Positions 33,112 to 44,670 of a stretch of 64,000 bases of DNA are shown here, in pieces (position 1 is the first letter of the stretch; each line of letters starts with the position of its first letter). The DNA comes from Steinernema hermaphroditum. Its lineage: Eukaryota; Nematoda; Chromadorea; Rhabditida; Steinernematidae. The stretch spans positions 9,388,012 through 9,452,011 of the forward strand of contig CM059623.1 in assembly GCA_030435675.1 (NCBI GenBank). Direction: 5' to 3'. The notes under the pieces were generated by a model. That model did no database searches and had not been told where the DNA came from. It worked only from the letters and a program-made list of their open reading frames with translations. The position numbers and the translations under genes are program-made.

Positions 33112-33772
33112 CGCCCATCAGAAGCGAGGTTTGGATTCCCCTGGAAATTCCGGAAGATTACCAAAGAAGAAGAAGACGTAGATGGCGACCGACGGAGCGC
33201 GGCGATCGATCGATGAACAAACGCGCGGTGTTTCACTTTCTTGGGAGGGTGGAATTTCTACAGATATGATGTAGGCAGAATGCTCCAAGCTGCTCGAAGA
33301 TATCAGAAGGAGCAAATAGGAGCGCGAGAGAAGCGCAACCCGAAAAGCGAGCGCTCCGAGGCGATCTTCAAAGATGATTATTCTCATGTTCGGTTTTAAT
33401 CAGGGCTCAAGAATTTGAGAAGGATTTTCGAAAACCGAGATTTCCTGAAGTAATCCGGGGACTGAACAAGGTGGAAGCTTCAGGATTACTTCGTGGGTGG
33501 CTCGAGAACGACGAACGAATTTCGGTGATCATAGATCGCACGCTATTTTCCAGGAGATCACCTAGATGATTCGTGAGTGTTGTGAATAGCAAGTATTCTG
33601 GACTGCATTACGCAGAGCTTCATCGGAAACTAGAAAACAGCGATACATAACAATCTAACAGAAGACCAAAAGCCAATGGACACACGACCTTAACCCAAAC
33701 ACCACAATAACACAAAAACACACCTTCTTAATACATTTAAAACCGAATAACCGACAGAAAATACATAGGGAT
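33112..33772. other. intergenic, nothing recognised
   Basis: The minus-strand frame next to the TSC1 start (33118-33387) is probably 5' leader or promoter of TSC1. It has no domain. The rest shows no signal. Confidence 0.35.
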
Positions 33773-35002
33773 TTAACTCAAATAGGACTCGTTTGATCGT
33801 GACTGCCGCGATCGCGATCTTCCAATGCTACGATCACTGCTGTTGAAGGAGCTTTCGTAGATACTCGTGTTGAGTCTTCCCTTGAGCTGACCAGCGTCAT
33901 GCTTGCTGGAACAAGTATGTTATAATGCACATAACACAAGAGCTTACGCTAGAAACTCATCCAGCCGTTCCCATCCGCCACCCACGCGCACCATAACACC
34001 CTTCGTGTTGATTCGATCCCTACGGGGACTCATCAATTCTTCCTGATCACGACGCTGCAGCTCTTCTTGGTGACGAGCCCTCAAAATATGCTCCTGCTCC
34101 TCAGCAATCAAGCGAAGCCGCTTTTCTTCCTTTAGGCGACGTTCCAGTTCCTCCTTCTGGCGGTGCACAACGTCCTCTCTTTGACGGCGGAGCAGCTCTT
34201 CTTGCTCACGGCGTTGAAGATCTTCCTGGTGACGGCGCTCTTGTTCTTCAGCCTTCAAGCGTAGTCGTTGTTCTTCTTCCAAACGGTTTTCCAGTTGTTC
34301 ATTTTGCTGACGCACAGCTTCCTCCTGTTCACGACGCAGTAGATCTTCTTTCTCACGGCGTTGCAACTCCTCTTGGTATCGGCGCTCTTGTTCTTCAACC
34401 TTAAAGAGAAGTCGCTTTTCTTCTTCTGAGCGACGGTTCAGTTCTTCCTGTAGACTGCGCACCAAGTGGTCCAATGGACACTCCTTTGGTTCTCCCTGCA
34501 GGTACTGCTTAAGTTCTCTTTGAGGACTGTCCTGCATCTCCTCCTGTTCCTGGTCATTTTCCTGTTGCTGTTGTTCCTGTTCACCGCGCTGCAATTGTTC
34601 TTGTTCGCTCTGCTGGAGCTGCTCGAGTTCGCTCTGCTGGAGCTGTTCGAGTTCGCTCTGCTGGAGCTGTTCGAGTTCGCTCTGCTGGAGCTGCTCTTGC
34701 TCGCTCTGCTGGAGCTGCTCGAGTTCGCTCTGCTGGAGCTGCTCTTGCTCGCTCTGCTGGAGCTGCTCGTGCTCGCTTTGCTGCAGTTTCTCCTGTTCGG
34801 TGCACTCCCGCTGCTTCTGCTCGCTTTGCTGCAGTTCTTCCTGCTCGCTGCACTCTCGCTGCTCCACTTCGCTCTGTTGCAGTCGCTCCCGTTCGCTGCA
34901 CTGAAGTTCCCGCTCTTCCTTCTTGCGACGCTTCTCCTCAATCGCTTCTAGACGGCGCTTCTTCAGGCCGCTTAAAGGAATAAAGCAGCAAGCGAATGAC
35001 AT
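33773..35002 (-). CDS. Glu/Gln-repeat coiled-coil protein with a partial GAS2/GAR tail
   Basis: About 370 residues, starting MSFACCFIPLSGLKKRRLEA. Residues 30-140 are a near-perfect repeat of LQQSEQEQ/LQQSELEQ units (7 residues, 21 nt). Residues 180-330 are Arg/Glu-rich with three longer repeats around RLKAEEQERRHQEDLQRREQ, predicted to form a long single helix or coiled coil. The end reads VMVRVGGGWERLDEFLAKHD then AGQLKGRLN, which matches the last 30 residues of the microtubule-binding GAR (GAS2) domain of spectraplakins, but the rest of that domain and its zinc-binding Cys are missing. One intron splits the GAR piece after DEFLA. An acceptor-like TTGTTCCAG just before the ATG leaves an upstream exon possible. 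Confidence 0.75.
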
Positions 35003-35659
35003 CGCGTCCTGGAACAAAGCAATAAATTAGTAACCAAGTTCAAAAAATCACAAAACGCACATAGCAACACAGAATACACTTCGAGCTCTACAAGCCGTCC
35101 AAAAGACCGCCAAAACGGCACTCTAATATTGAATCAACGCTAACGACACCCTGGGAAAAGAACCCCAAGAAGAGACCACACTCGCTCGCCAAAGCAAATC
35201 GGTACAAGACCCATTCTGATGTACGGTAGGGATGTCTCTCTCCATCAAGCGATCGTACACTAGACAGACAGTCTCGTCTAAATCTAGAAGGATTGAGGAC
35301 AGAAAACACTGCATGAACTCCTTCAAAGCCTACAGTGAGAAAATCTGGAGTTCTTCCAGGGGTGCGAAGTCCCATTTTTCAGTGCCTTCGCGTAACATGC
35401 CTACCGTACTGCTCACAAGTTGACATGCCTACCGTACTGCTCACAAGTTCTGCTCACAAGTTGCTAATTTGCCACTTTGTTCATGACTCATGTCAGGTAC
35501 TAATTTCCGGATCATTTCTAATGCTATCGAGCAAAATCAGAAAAACTTTCCTGTTAGTTACGTTATATTTACGAAAAGTTTCTATTGTTGGTAGGCCCTC
35601 TTCTGTGAACTACTGTACGCCTATCCTGATTTATTAGGTAAAGAAACGATGAGTAACAC
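35003..35659. other. intergenic with a short tandem repeat
   Basis: A minus-strand frame (35123-35326) starting MKEFMQCFLSSILLDLDETV has an ATG but no recognised domain. It could be an upstream exon of the repeat protein, which is unproven. At 35393-35462 there are two and a half copies of an ACATGCCTACCGTACTGCTC unit (about 29 bp). Confidence 0.35.
35393..35462. repeat. short tandem repeat, unit about 29 bp
   Basis: ACATGCCTACCGTACTGCTC followed by ACAAGTTG occurs twice head to tail, and CTGCTCACAAGTTG once more. Confidence 0.8.
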
Positions 35660-35666
35660 CTGATAA
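35660..35666 (+). promoter_or_regulatory. GATA-type site CTGATAA
   Basis: About 195 bases upstream of the ATG at 35856 of the bZIP-like gene. The other bZIP-like gene has TTATCAG at 38063-38069. Confidence 0.35.
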
Positions 35667-35809
35667 ACTTTGAGTCCTCGCTATCGCCCCTGCATACGTA
35701 AATTGTACGTCACTTCACTATCGTGAGATGACGCGTCCCCCGTCTGCCGGCGATGATTTGTCAGTAGAGGGTCTCTGTGCTGCCAAGGTGATTATTTCGA
35801 TAAGGAACC

Positions 35810-35816
35810 TATAAAA
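35810..35816 (+). promoter_or_regulatory. TATA box TATAAAA
   Basis: Lies 40 bases before the ATG at 35856. Confidence 0.65.
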
Positions 35817-35855
35817 GACGACAACCTTCTCACTTCTGCGTATGTTGTGACCACC

Positions 35856-36596
35856 ATGGTGTCGTTTCTGCGACTCGCCTTCCTTGTTATGCCCTATGCC
35901 CTGGCGCCTGATAGAGGACCACCTGACAGCGATGAAGAGGAAGAGGAGAGGAAAAGGAATCGCGAAAATCAGCGCAGATTCTATTACAAGGTTGGTCGAG
36001 AAGATCGCAGATATCAAGGCCACTGATGATTCCGAGTTCTTGGGATCTAAAAGGCCGAGAAAATTGAGAGATTTGAGCGAATATAGTTCATTCAGCAGCG
36101 CGAAATCTGCGAAAAACTCCAACAAGACCTCGACAGGCTGAAGATGGAGCGCGACCATCTTATCCAACTCCTCGCCGTCCAGTCCCTCGAAGCAGAAGAA
36201 TACGCCCAGTTTCTTAGGGACCGGGACTGTCCCTCTCATACACCCAGCGAAGCCTTTCTCGACAAAAAGCCCCTACAGCAACCCGTCACCCTCCATTCGG
36301 CTAGGACAGCACCCGATGGTCCGGTTGCCGGCCCCTCTACCGTAATCCGCACCCCACACGAGATCAGACTGGAGAAGTCGCGAAAGTTCAGAATGAAATC
36401 GAAAAGACTCGGGACGGAGATAGCGGATCTAGTGGACGAAGTGGCCAAACTGCAATGGGAAATCGACGCCCACGAGGCAAGGCATCGGAAATTGCTAAAG
36501 TTGTCGATTGACTGCGAGAGGTCCTGCGACAAGCTGGATCTCAAGGACTTCAACGACTTCTGCGTAGAAGTGATCAGAAATGGCCGATGGTTCTGA
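35856..36596 (+). CDS. bZIP-like protein, copy 1 of a convergent pair
   Basis: Two exons joined by an intron of about 104 nt (about 35990-36093, YYK to QREICEKL). Residues 30-75 form a basic stretch (RKRNRENQRRFYYKQR) running into a leucine-heptad helix (LQQDLDRLKMERDHLIQLL). Residues 150-200 form a second basic stretch (RLEKSRKFRMKSKR) followed by another heptad helix (LGTEIADLVDEVAKLQWEI). Between them is FLRDRDCPSHTP, conserved in the copy on the other strand as FLKERDCPFHTP. A transcription-factor role is inferred. The first 20 residues are hydrophobic (MVSFLRLAFLVMPYALAP), odd for a nuclear protein, and could mean the true start is at the second Met. Confidence 0.7.
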
Positions 36597-37322
36597 CTTG
36601 TCATCAGCTGCAACGTAGTACTAGTAAAGGGCTTCTTGTAAGCAACTGTCTTTATAAATTTAACACAAGAAATTCTGGATATGCACATGCACGTCGAGAT
36701 CTTTTCGATGAGCACCCTAAGTTCGTCTTTGAAACACCAAGAAAGGTAAATGTTCATTTATGCATCTATAAGAGTAATTTTGGGCGCCAGTTTTGCACAT
36801 AATGATAGACCAATGGGATTTACCTATCATAAACGAGCAAAGAAAGTGTCGCGCAAGGCATAATGCCTTTGATTCGCGAAATAAAGTCGTGAAAGCCAGG
36901 CTAACAATTTCCCGCATCTTCACAGCACGACCTAAGCCGACTCTCACAGCATATTCGGCGAAATATGCACGGAACATTGCCCAGTAGCAAGTGCTCGACT
37001 TCGACCCAGATCGCTTCTAAATTTAGAGTCTTATCAGGAGCGTGTGGGCTGACCCCCTCGTCCCCACTTATCGTTGCCGCTGATTCACATAACCCTTCGG
37101 AAGACGGCGGGGAGACAAAGAAGCGATCGGCGACGCCACTTTCCTCCGGAAGTGCCCCACCTGCGAAAGGAGCAAGTGCAAACACGATAAGACATCGAAG
37201 TAGTTCTGTACTAATGGAGAGTAAACAAACAGTTTGTTTGGACTCCAAACGAGATAAACAGGTAGTTATCGGCGTATTCGCGAAGGAGGGCTTCAGTTGA
37301 TCTTTCGTACGAAAAACACGTT
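36597..37322. other. intergenic between convergent bZIP-like genes
   Basis: Two overlapping frames of about 110 codons on opposite strands (36965-37300 plus, 36901-37248 minus) occur here. The minus one begins at a non-ATG codon and neither has a domain, so none is called. Confidence 0.35.
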
Positions 37323-38018
37323 TTACTGTAATTCTTTATTCAGCCTACTCAACACTTCACCGTCACAGGAGATCCTACATTCATTTACAAGAGTTTCCAG
37401 CCTGGAAATTACCGCCTTGAGGTGATCGATGCGATCTTGGAGCGTCCGAACCTCCTCGGAGAGGACATGAACTCTCTGGGTGAGGAGCTTCACTTTCAAC
37501 CTGAACCTTCTCGACTTCAGGCGATTCTTCTCCTTCCGGCTGTCGTCCGAAGGGGTCGAGGATCTGCTCACTTCCGACACTTCTTCGATTTCTAGATTAT
37601 TCTACAATTCTGGATTATTAATAGCTATTTAAGTCAACAACCAACCGTAGTGATCTCACTGGGTTCCCCGGACTCTCCGTTACTGTAGTTCTGGTACAGG
37701 ACCTCTGGAGGAGTGTGGAAGGGACAGTCCCTCTCCTTTAGGAAGGCACCGAAGATCGACGCTTGCTGCAGGAGATATTCCTTCTCGTTTGCGAGCGTAA
37801 CTTGGAGAGACTCGAGTCTCTGGATGTCGGCTTTGGCTTCGGATTCGATTTTTCTCTGCTGCAAACTTAGATCGTAGCTTTAGAACTGGTTTCCGGTGAC
37901 TCACCTTATGGTACCAATTCTTCTGGATCTCGCGATTTCTTCTCCTCCTCTCGTCCTCGTCGCTTTCACTGCCCGAAGGAGGATTCGAAGAAACGTACAT
38001 GTGAACTCTCGGTGCCAT
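37323..38018 (-). CDS. bZIP-like protein, copy 2 of a convergent pair
   Basis: Starts MAPRVHMYVSSNPPSGSESD. Three exons with introns of 46 and 44 nt (YHK to QRKIE, SEITT to NNLEI). The N-terminal module reads RRRRNREIQKNWYHKQRKIE followed by a heptad helix. The middle motif is FLKERDCPFHTPPEVLY. The C-terminal module is the better bZIP match: KEKNRLKSRRFRLKVKLLTQ, close to the N-x-x-A-A-x-x-C/S-R-x-R-x-K consensus, then leucines at heptad spacing through VRTLQDRIDHLKAVISRLE. Paralogous to the gene at 35856-36596, transcribed toward it. TTATCAG lies 45 bases upstream. Confidence 0.72.
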
Positions 38019-38062
38019 CTCAGCGGCCTCCGACTTAAAAACGGCGTCTTTTACGTTGGATC

Positions 38063-38069
38063 TTATCAG
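38063..38069 (-). promoter_or_regulatory. GATA-type site
   Basis: TTATCAG on the plus strand, 45 bases upstream of the ATG at 38018. Confidence 0.35.
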
Positions 38070-38731
38070 TGACTCCCACGGGAAAAAGCGTAAAACCCCC
38101 TGATAGCTGACTGTGAGTTCATCTTACGTCACTTCCATTGATCTTTCAGTTGATTCATTCGACTTTGTCCTACTGTTTTGTTTGCATCTTGATGCCTTGA
38201 TGTCCTTATGATTTATACTTCTTAATTTGAACTAAACCCACTAGAAAAACTTTTATGTTATGATTCGAAGGCAAGCGTTTTCCTGGGGGGGATGCTTTGA
38301 TTCAGATTCGAGAATCAAACTCTCTGAAAAATACTCCATCCCACTGAATAGCCACAAAGGGAGATTCTTTTTCTTCAAAAATTGCCACTTTTTGCGATTC
38401 ACAAAAACAAGTGTTCTTATCAATTTCTGGCAGTCGGTGGTGACGTACCAGACGTGACGTAATCCTAGAAGAAACGTCGATAAATGGACTGGTCTTGTCT
38501 TCAAATTAATATCTTCTTCTTACTATGGTTCAGGCATCCTGGTTGGAATGTTCTTGCAAATCACCATCATGACCCTGCAAATGATCTGATTCCCACATTT
38601 TGACCTTTCATGTGAACTGATCTATTGCATTACATTCCGAATCCTTTCAACAAGTCGCACAGTGATCGAGCAAACAGCGGTGATGACGTATCGCTTAAGG
38701 GCCGGCGACGAATACCCGTTTATCGGCCAAG
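38070..38731. other. intergenic, nothing recognised
   Basis: AT-rich stretch with no supported gene. Confidence 0.35.
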
Positions 38732-39140
38732 ATGAAATTATCAGTACACATCGGTCGGTGGCCAGGCGAACGCTGGTTGCTTCCCTCGCCAGTTCTATTC
38801 ACCATTTCTTTTCTCACAACTTTAATTCTGTTCGTTTGTCAATCGTTGGTTCTTGTGCAAAACGGGACCATCACCTCCGCCCGAGAAGCTGCCGATGATG
38901 ATCTCGCCGGCAGCCGAAGATCGCTCTGCACTCCATACCCACCTCGACTGGATTCAGCACTTCGCCGATTCGATGCAAACTAATGGATCCACCGCTTTTC
39001 ACTCTAATGCCACGCCGTACGCCAAATCCAAAATAATACCTAAGGTGTGCCCATGTGCGACACTCGAAAAGGTAAGTATTTTCACATACTTGCTCCCTGT
39101 AAGCAGAAGCATCTCAACTCTGGGAGCTGAACGAGAGCTT
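38732..39140 (+). CDS. possible small membrane protein, splicing uncertain
   Basis: From the ATG at 38732 the frame reads MKLSVHIGRWPGERWLLPSP and then a strong membrane segment (VLFTISFLTTLILFVC). Downstream in another frame is a plausible lumenal part, HTHLDWIQHFADSMQTNGST with two N-glycosylation sequons and KVCPCATLEK, with a good donor at 39073 (GTAAGTATT) and an acceptor near 39108 leading to KHLNSGS and a stop. A 52-nt intron (38834-38885) would join the two frames, but its acceptor CCCGAG is weak. No family is recognised. Confidence 0.3.
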
Positions 39141-39294
39141 CTGCACTCCATCCGTCTCTGAGTGTTATTTCTGAGCAAGTAATAAACTCGATTTCTTACA
39201 GTAGTTGGATACGGTAGACCATTTAAGGCACAAGTCTATTTATTTAACCGGAATCACACGAAAGCACCATTATAACCGTTTCTACTCCGACCCA

Positions 39295-39897
39295 TTAGGC
39301 CTGCGCGTATTCGACGAAATCGTCAAAAGTGCTGGGCCAGCTGCTATTCTCGTCGTAGTCCTTCGGCGCTTTGACGGTCTGAAGAAACTCGGGCAGCATG
39401 TTCCACACGTCGCGGGAGATTCCCTTGGGGCGACTCTTCGCTTCCGAGACGAACTCGATGAACTTCGGGTAGAGGGCGTAGTTCTTGGTGATGAGGATCT
39501 GCCAGTAGGGGACGGCTGTATCCACGGGAAGCGCCTTCTGACCCAGCATGAGAGCGTAGCCGAAAGTGAACTTGTAAACCTTCTGGAAGATGGCGTCGTC
39601 GGAGTCCATCTTCCGGTTGTAGCTGTCCAGGAACTTGCGCAAGTCTTTGAGTGACTCCACGCGGTGCTCCTGGAGGGCGCCGACGAGCTCCTCGTAGGAG
39701 AACTCGCACTGCGTCTGCGCGTTCGCCAGGGCGCAAAGAACAAGGACGCGGCGGTCGGTGACGTCGATCCCCAGATCGGCGATCAGCTGTGCGCAACCGT
39801 TAGGCCCGATGCGCGCGCCGTCGGTGGCGTCGTCCTTCCTACCCGCGTACTTCTCGAAAAGGGCGTTCTGCTTGCTGTTTCCGGAGACGACGGACAT
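39295..39897 (-). CDS. DCN1-like (DCUN1D) neddylation co-factor
   Basis: A single exon of 200 residues containing the potentiating-neddylation domain. It binds cullin and the NEDD8-E2 to speed cullin neddylation. Diagnostic parts: FQKVYKFTFGYALMLGQKAL, TAVPYWQILI with KFIEFVSEAKSRPKGISRDV, WNMLPEFLQ, and DENSSWPSTFDDFVEYAQA at the end, equal to the DxxGAWPxLxDDFVE signature. No N-terminal UBA domain is visible; the protein starts MSVVSGNSKQNALFEKYAGR. It lies just downstream of Flightless-I on the same strand. Confidence 0.93.
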   Translation of the reverse strand: MSVVSGNSKQNALFEKYAGRKDDATDGARIGPNGCAQLIADLGIDVTDRRVLVLCALANAQTQCEFSYEELVGALQEHRVESLKDLRKFLDSYNRKMDSDDAIFQKVYKFTFGYALMLGQKALPVDTAVPYWQILITKNYALYPKFIEFVSEAKSRPKGISRDVWNMLPEFLQTVKAPKDYDENSSWPSTFDDFVEYAQA

Positions 39898-40213
39898 CTT
39901 AAAAAGAGGGGAATCTGGAGCGATGGATGATGGGTCGGTGGTTTGAGGCGAATATATGGGGGAGGGGGAGGAAAGGCGATGCTAGATAGTATCAATAGCA
40001 CTGGTAAATGCATCGCAAATTCTATGAGTCACAGTCGTGGTGGGATTCGATTGGATGACTAACCTCCTTTATAAATTACTATTCTCAATATTACACGTCG
40101 GTTTTGGAGCAATTGGTGCGAAAGGCAACTTAAATACAATCGTAATAAACATCAAAGGGCTAGCACGTAATATTATGAATCGTTCCGTAAAGCTTCACAT
40201 CGAATCCTCTTCT
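39898..40213. other. intergenic, nothing recognised
   Basis: Short spacer between the DCN1-like gene and the end of Flightless-I. Confidence 0.35.
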
Positions 40214-43200
40214 TCACTCATCTCCCGCTGGTAGCTTGTGTTTTCCCCAGGCGTGGAAGCATTTCCTGAACCTCTTCGACTCGAGTCCCTTGACGACGGC
40301 CATCAACTTTCTCGGCTTTCCGTTCTGCTTCATTTGGAGGTTGCTGATGTACACTTGCGCAGCCTTGAATGACAGCTTTGCCACCATCTCATTACACTTG
40401 GAACCAGGCCACAAAAAGAGGATTTCGCCGTTGTCAACCATCATCATCGCCGTGTCATCCAAATCATCCTGCAGAAGAACAAATTGGATACAAACTCTCA
40501 GATTTCTGCAGTACCTGGCAGAAGTCGACGGTTTTCTCGGACACTGAGAAGAAACCCTTCTCGTTACTGCATCGGAATAATCTCGTGTGGCTCATAAACT
40601 CGCAATCGGTGTCGTACTTCTTCTTTCCACCGATGTAGTCCCAGAAGAGGTCCGGTTCCTCGCCTTCTCGTATCACCTCGACAGGGAACTTGTTCTCATC
40701 CCGGTTTATCAGTTCTTCGGCAACCTAAAGACAATATTTAACTACGTACTCGATTCTGTAGCTACCTTCGTGACCAGTGACTCGAAGTAGGGATCGGACT
40801 TCGAACCTATCCATACGAACACTCTTCCTAGGGTGCCGTCGTCAGACACACACCGGAAGGGCGCTCGGAGGATGTGGTTGAATCCCGAGTTCAGCTCTTG
40901 TGCCTTACAGTCGATCTGTATGGTTCGTGTACACAGCGCGGAGCCATTCGCTCTCAACTGGAAGAGTTCGGGCCATTTTCCGCCGAGATTCATCGTCAGT
41001 CCACGGCGACCTCTTCGGATAACAAACTTTTTTTCGAAATGGGACAAGAACTTGTGATTTTCCTGTTGTTGGTACATTCTCACGATCTCCAGCTTATCCT
41101 TGAACAGCCTTTCGAATTTTTTCTATAAGTATAAATCATTTCAGAAGCTGTCAATTTGAGACAACAACTCACCTGGAGAGCAAAAGTGAAGTAGTACCAT
41201 CCCATGTTACTGGCGTCGCGTCCTTGCCAGAAGTACACCACACATTTAAAGTCTTCTTCTGCTTCAGAATGCTTTGATTCCGCATCACTGCCCTCGGCGT
41301 CTTCGCCTCCAGATTTCGAAGCCTCATCGTCGTATTCCTCATCACTCTCCGGCCCCACGGAATACCGACACAAGAAGACGTAGCAATCCATGGTATAGAA
41401 TATTCCGAGCTCGTGATTGGGGAGACGGACGTACTTCTTGCCTTCGAGGACAAATGGCTCCATCAAGTCGAGATCCTCGTTGCATTCTTCGAGGATTTGG
41501 TCGGCTTCTTCGTGCGGCATCGCTGGCTGCCGATCGAGGAACAACGCCAGAAGATCGGTCTTCGTCTCCTTCTGCATGATCACCTTCAGGTCTTGTTTCT
41601 TCACAGTGTCCTTTGGTGTGTAATCGACGAACGTGATCTCGTCCCAGCTGGCGAACTTCGACCGGAACATTGTGGATTCTTCGCCTTCGGTCTCTCGAGA
41701 GATCGTCGTGTAGTCAGGCCGCTCCAGCATCTGATGCAACTCGGAGACCATCTTCTGTCCGGCCATTTTCAGCAAACGACTCGCCTTCTTTCCGAACCAC
41801 AGAAAAATGTCGGAGGTACAGTCGAGGACATAAACGCTCTTCGTGTTTAAGATTTCGTGCTTCAGCACCCCGTTAGATGGCAGTTCGACCTGGGGCAGTT
41901 CCAAGAAGCCCATTCCGATCTGCACTTGATACAGTTTCCTTCGCTCAGGCACAAAGTCCAGCGGAACGTGCTCGACAATCGGCTCTTCGGGTTTCGTTGT
42001 TTTTCCTGTCAATGCTATCCAGAATTCTTCGCTGGGTCTCAGTTCGTTGCACGTTTCAATGGCGGCGTTGGCTTTCCGGTCTCTTTTATTCAGCTTCTCA
42101 GCGAATAATCTCACTTTTGTGTTCACCGTAATCTGCAATTATTCTGATAAAATCCGGTTTGTGTGAACTTTGCTTACCCTGGCCCGGCGACCACTCCATA
42201 TCCAAATGACGTCGCCCGTATCAAGCAAAAACACGAATCTAGGATCTAGACTCTCGGGCGAAAGAGGAACGGGTTCCATCTCCACCTGACTTCCTTTGAC
42301 TGTAGCTCGGTAAAGTCTCTTCGTGAACACCGGCTTCTCTACAGTGTAGAATCCGGACTGGGTTCTTGCGCCTTCGATATAAACGATCTCTTCGCTGAAC
42401 TCGTTTAAAAATTCCTCCGACTCGTCGTTCATATCTTCGCGTTGTGTTCTATACAATATCCGTGTAAAAACGGACAGACAATGAGATATGCTTACCTGCA
42501 AGTGGCGCCTAGGTGATTTCTGAGATTCACGGAATGCAAAGCCGCGCACGTCTCTTTGTCGCGCGTCGAATGTTCGCCAATCCAATAGTATATCGCGTGA
42601 TCCGGGTTTCCGTACTCGTCTTTGAATGTCTTCAAAATTATGTAGCAGTCGCCTTCGTAAAAATTTCCGTGAAACATTTCGTCCATGATACTCGGGTAAA
42701 AGTTCTCGATCTCCCACACCCACATGCCTTCGTAGGTGCCCACGTCTTCGTCAAACAGGTCGGAGTAATCTAGCCGCGGCTGCTGATCCATCCTATCTTT
42801 CCACGACAGAGGTTTCGATCCAGGTAAACATTCCATCTCGTCTTGGGCTTCTTTCACGGTGGCAATCTTTGATAGACCTTGTATGACTTTGGACGCTCCG
42901 GATTCGTCTGCTTGGTTTCTTCTTCTCCTGATGAAGTCCTTCCGCCGTTGGATGGAATCACGCGGCCCAGAGGCGGACGTGCTTTGCACTGAGCTCATGG
43001 ACGAACACGGACTCTGACCGGCCAGTTTGAGTTGATGCGAGAGGGAGAAGTCGACATTGTAAAAGGCGTTTTTCTTCTGCTGTTCTGTTGGTTTCGGAGG
43101 CATAACGAGATCATCATTACTGTAAGATATGGATAGACAGATATCGATAGACAGCCTTAACTAGACTTACTTATGCAAATCCAGTTCTTTCAGATCAGGT

Positions 43201-44670
43201 AGCAGATGAATACCGATCGGCAGTGTAATCAACTTGTTATTGTCAAGTCGTAACCTCTTCAGCTTTGCGCACCTACTTAGACCTTCGGGTATCAACTCCA
43301 GCGCATTGTAAGAGATATGAAGCACTTCCAGCTGCAACAACTTTCCAAGACCACTCGGAAGTCCTAAACAATCAATTGCTGTGATAAACGCCCTTCCGCA
43401 AACATAACTCACCATCGAAAGTAAGTTGATTGCCGCTCGCATAAAGCTTCTGCAGCTTCGAATACTTTACGATCGCATCAGGCAGCTTTTTCAGTGCATT
43501 AAACGAAACGTTCAGTGTCTCGATGTCCGGCCACGTATTCTCGTCGATATGTAACTCCGTGATCTTGTTTAAACTTAAGTCGAGTTTTCTGAGATTCTTC
43601 AGTTTGTACACGGCTTCCGGTACTGCTGGGAGATCATTTTCGGCGAAGTCGAGCTCCGTTAAGTTGTCCAAGTCATCAAATGCGTATGGAATGTTGTCCA
43701 GCGTCCGATGAGTGTTTCGCATATGTAGCACGCGGAGCGTTTTCAAACTGAAAAAGAAAGAAGACGTCATTGTTGCGGGCGGAGGAGCAGCAGCTGCTTG
43801 TTTTCATCGATAACAGAGGGGGGAGAGAAGCAAAAGATTAATTGTTTAACAGAGCAGACGATATAAAAAACGGTTCAAAACCCCATCGATTGCGTAAGCT
43901 CTACTTCAAAGCGTCAGTCACAGCAAAAGTGCACACCTGGGAAGCTGCTTGAGCTGAAAGTGATTGAGGGGGTTGTTTGATAAATTCAGCACTCGAAGAG
44001 ATGTGAGACGTCGGATTTGTGGAGGCAACATATCCAACTTGTTGTTCGACAGATCGATGAACAATAGATCGATCATATTGGAGAACATCTGAAAAGCGAT
44101 CCCCTTAAGAACCTATAAGTAAACAGCTCTAGCTTCTAACCTGGTTTGGAATGGTTTCAATGTTGTTATGACTCAGATTCAGGACTATTGCTCCTTTTGC
44201 ATACTCCATGTTCGTAGGGACCTCCCTGAGCGAGTTGTGGCTGAAGTCGATGATGGTCAGATCTTTCATTCGGAAAATGTCGGTCGGAATGCCGGAGGTT
44301 TTGATTTGGTTGTGCCGGACAATGACGGAACGCAGTTTCGGCATATCCGACAGTTCTCCGTGAAGATTTGTCAGTCCGTTCCTGGCCATCTGGAGGTGCT
44401 CCAGCTTCTCTAAGCGAGAGAGTTCGTCGGGCACACGTTCCAGTTGCGCGTGGTTGAGCTTCAACCACGTCATCTGCGTCATCTGGGCCACATCGGCCGG
44501 AAAGCGATCACCCTAAACAGATTTGATTCAATATCACAATGTTGACTTAGGAATACGCGGCAAAATAAACCAAAGCAAACGTGAGAAATCATTGAAAACG
44601 ATGAACTTACAGAAAAATCATTCCTGGAAAAGTCGACGCCCCGCACAAACGGAAGCACACCCGTACTCAT
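40214..44670 (-). CDS. fli-1: Flightless-I homologue (LRR plus gelsolin repeats)
   Basis: An actin-regulatory protein. It starts MSTGVLPFVRGVDFSRNDFS, nearly the same as vertebrate FLII. The first 400 residues are leucine-rich repeats (for example LTIIDFSHNSLREVP, LNLSHNNIETIPNQ, LRKLDLSLNKITELH, LEVLHISYNALELIP). A linker starting LVMPPKPTEQQKKNAFYNVD follows, then gelsolin-like segments: MWVWEIENFYPSIM, FYEGDCYIILKTF, AIYYWIGEHSTRDK, VFLLDTGDVIWIWSGRRARV, VYVLDCTSDIFLWFGKKASR, and a last one ending RKCFHAWGKHKLPAGDE. An acidic insert (SDEEYDDEASKSGGEDAEGS) lies between gelsolin segments. About a dozen introns; a few are over 100 nt, including the first and the one around 43770-43940. Confidence 0.96.

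Noticed and set aside
33118..33387. 89-codon minus frame upstream of TSC1
   Set aside because: No domain. It directly abuts the TSC1 start and looks like leader sequence.
34438..34951. long frames across the LQQSEQEQ repeat in other phases and on the plus strand
   Set aside because: A 21-nt repeat stays open in several frames. Only the Glu/Gln frame continues into the GAR tail.
36901..37300. two overlapping frames of about 110 codons between the bZIP genes
   Set aside because: They oppose each other, one lacks an ATG, and neither resembles a protein family.
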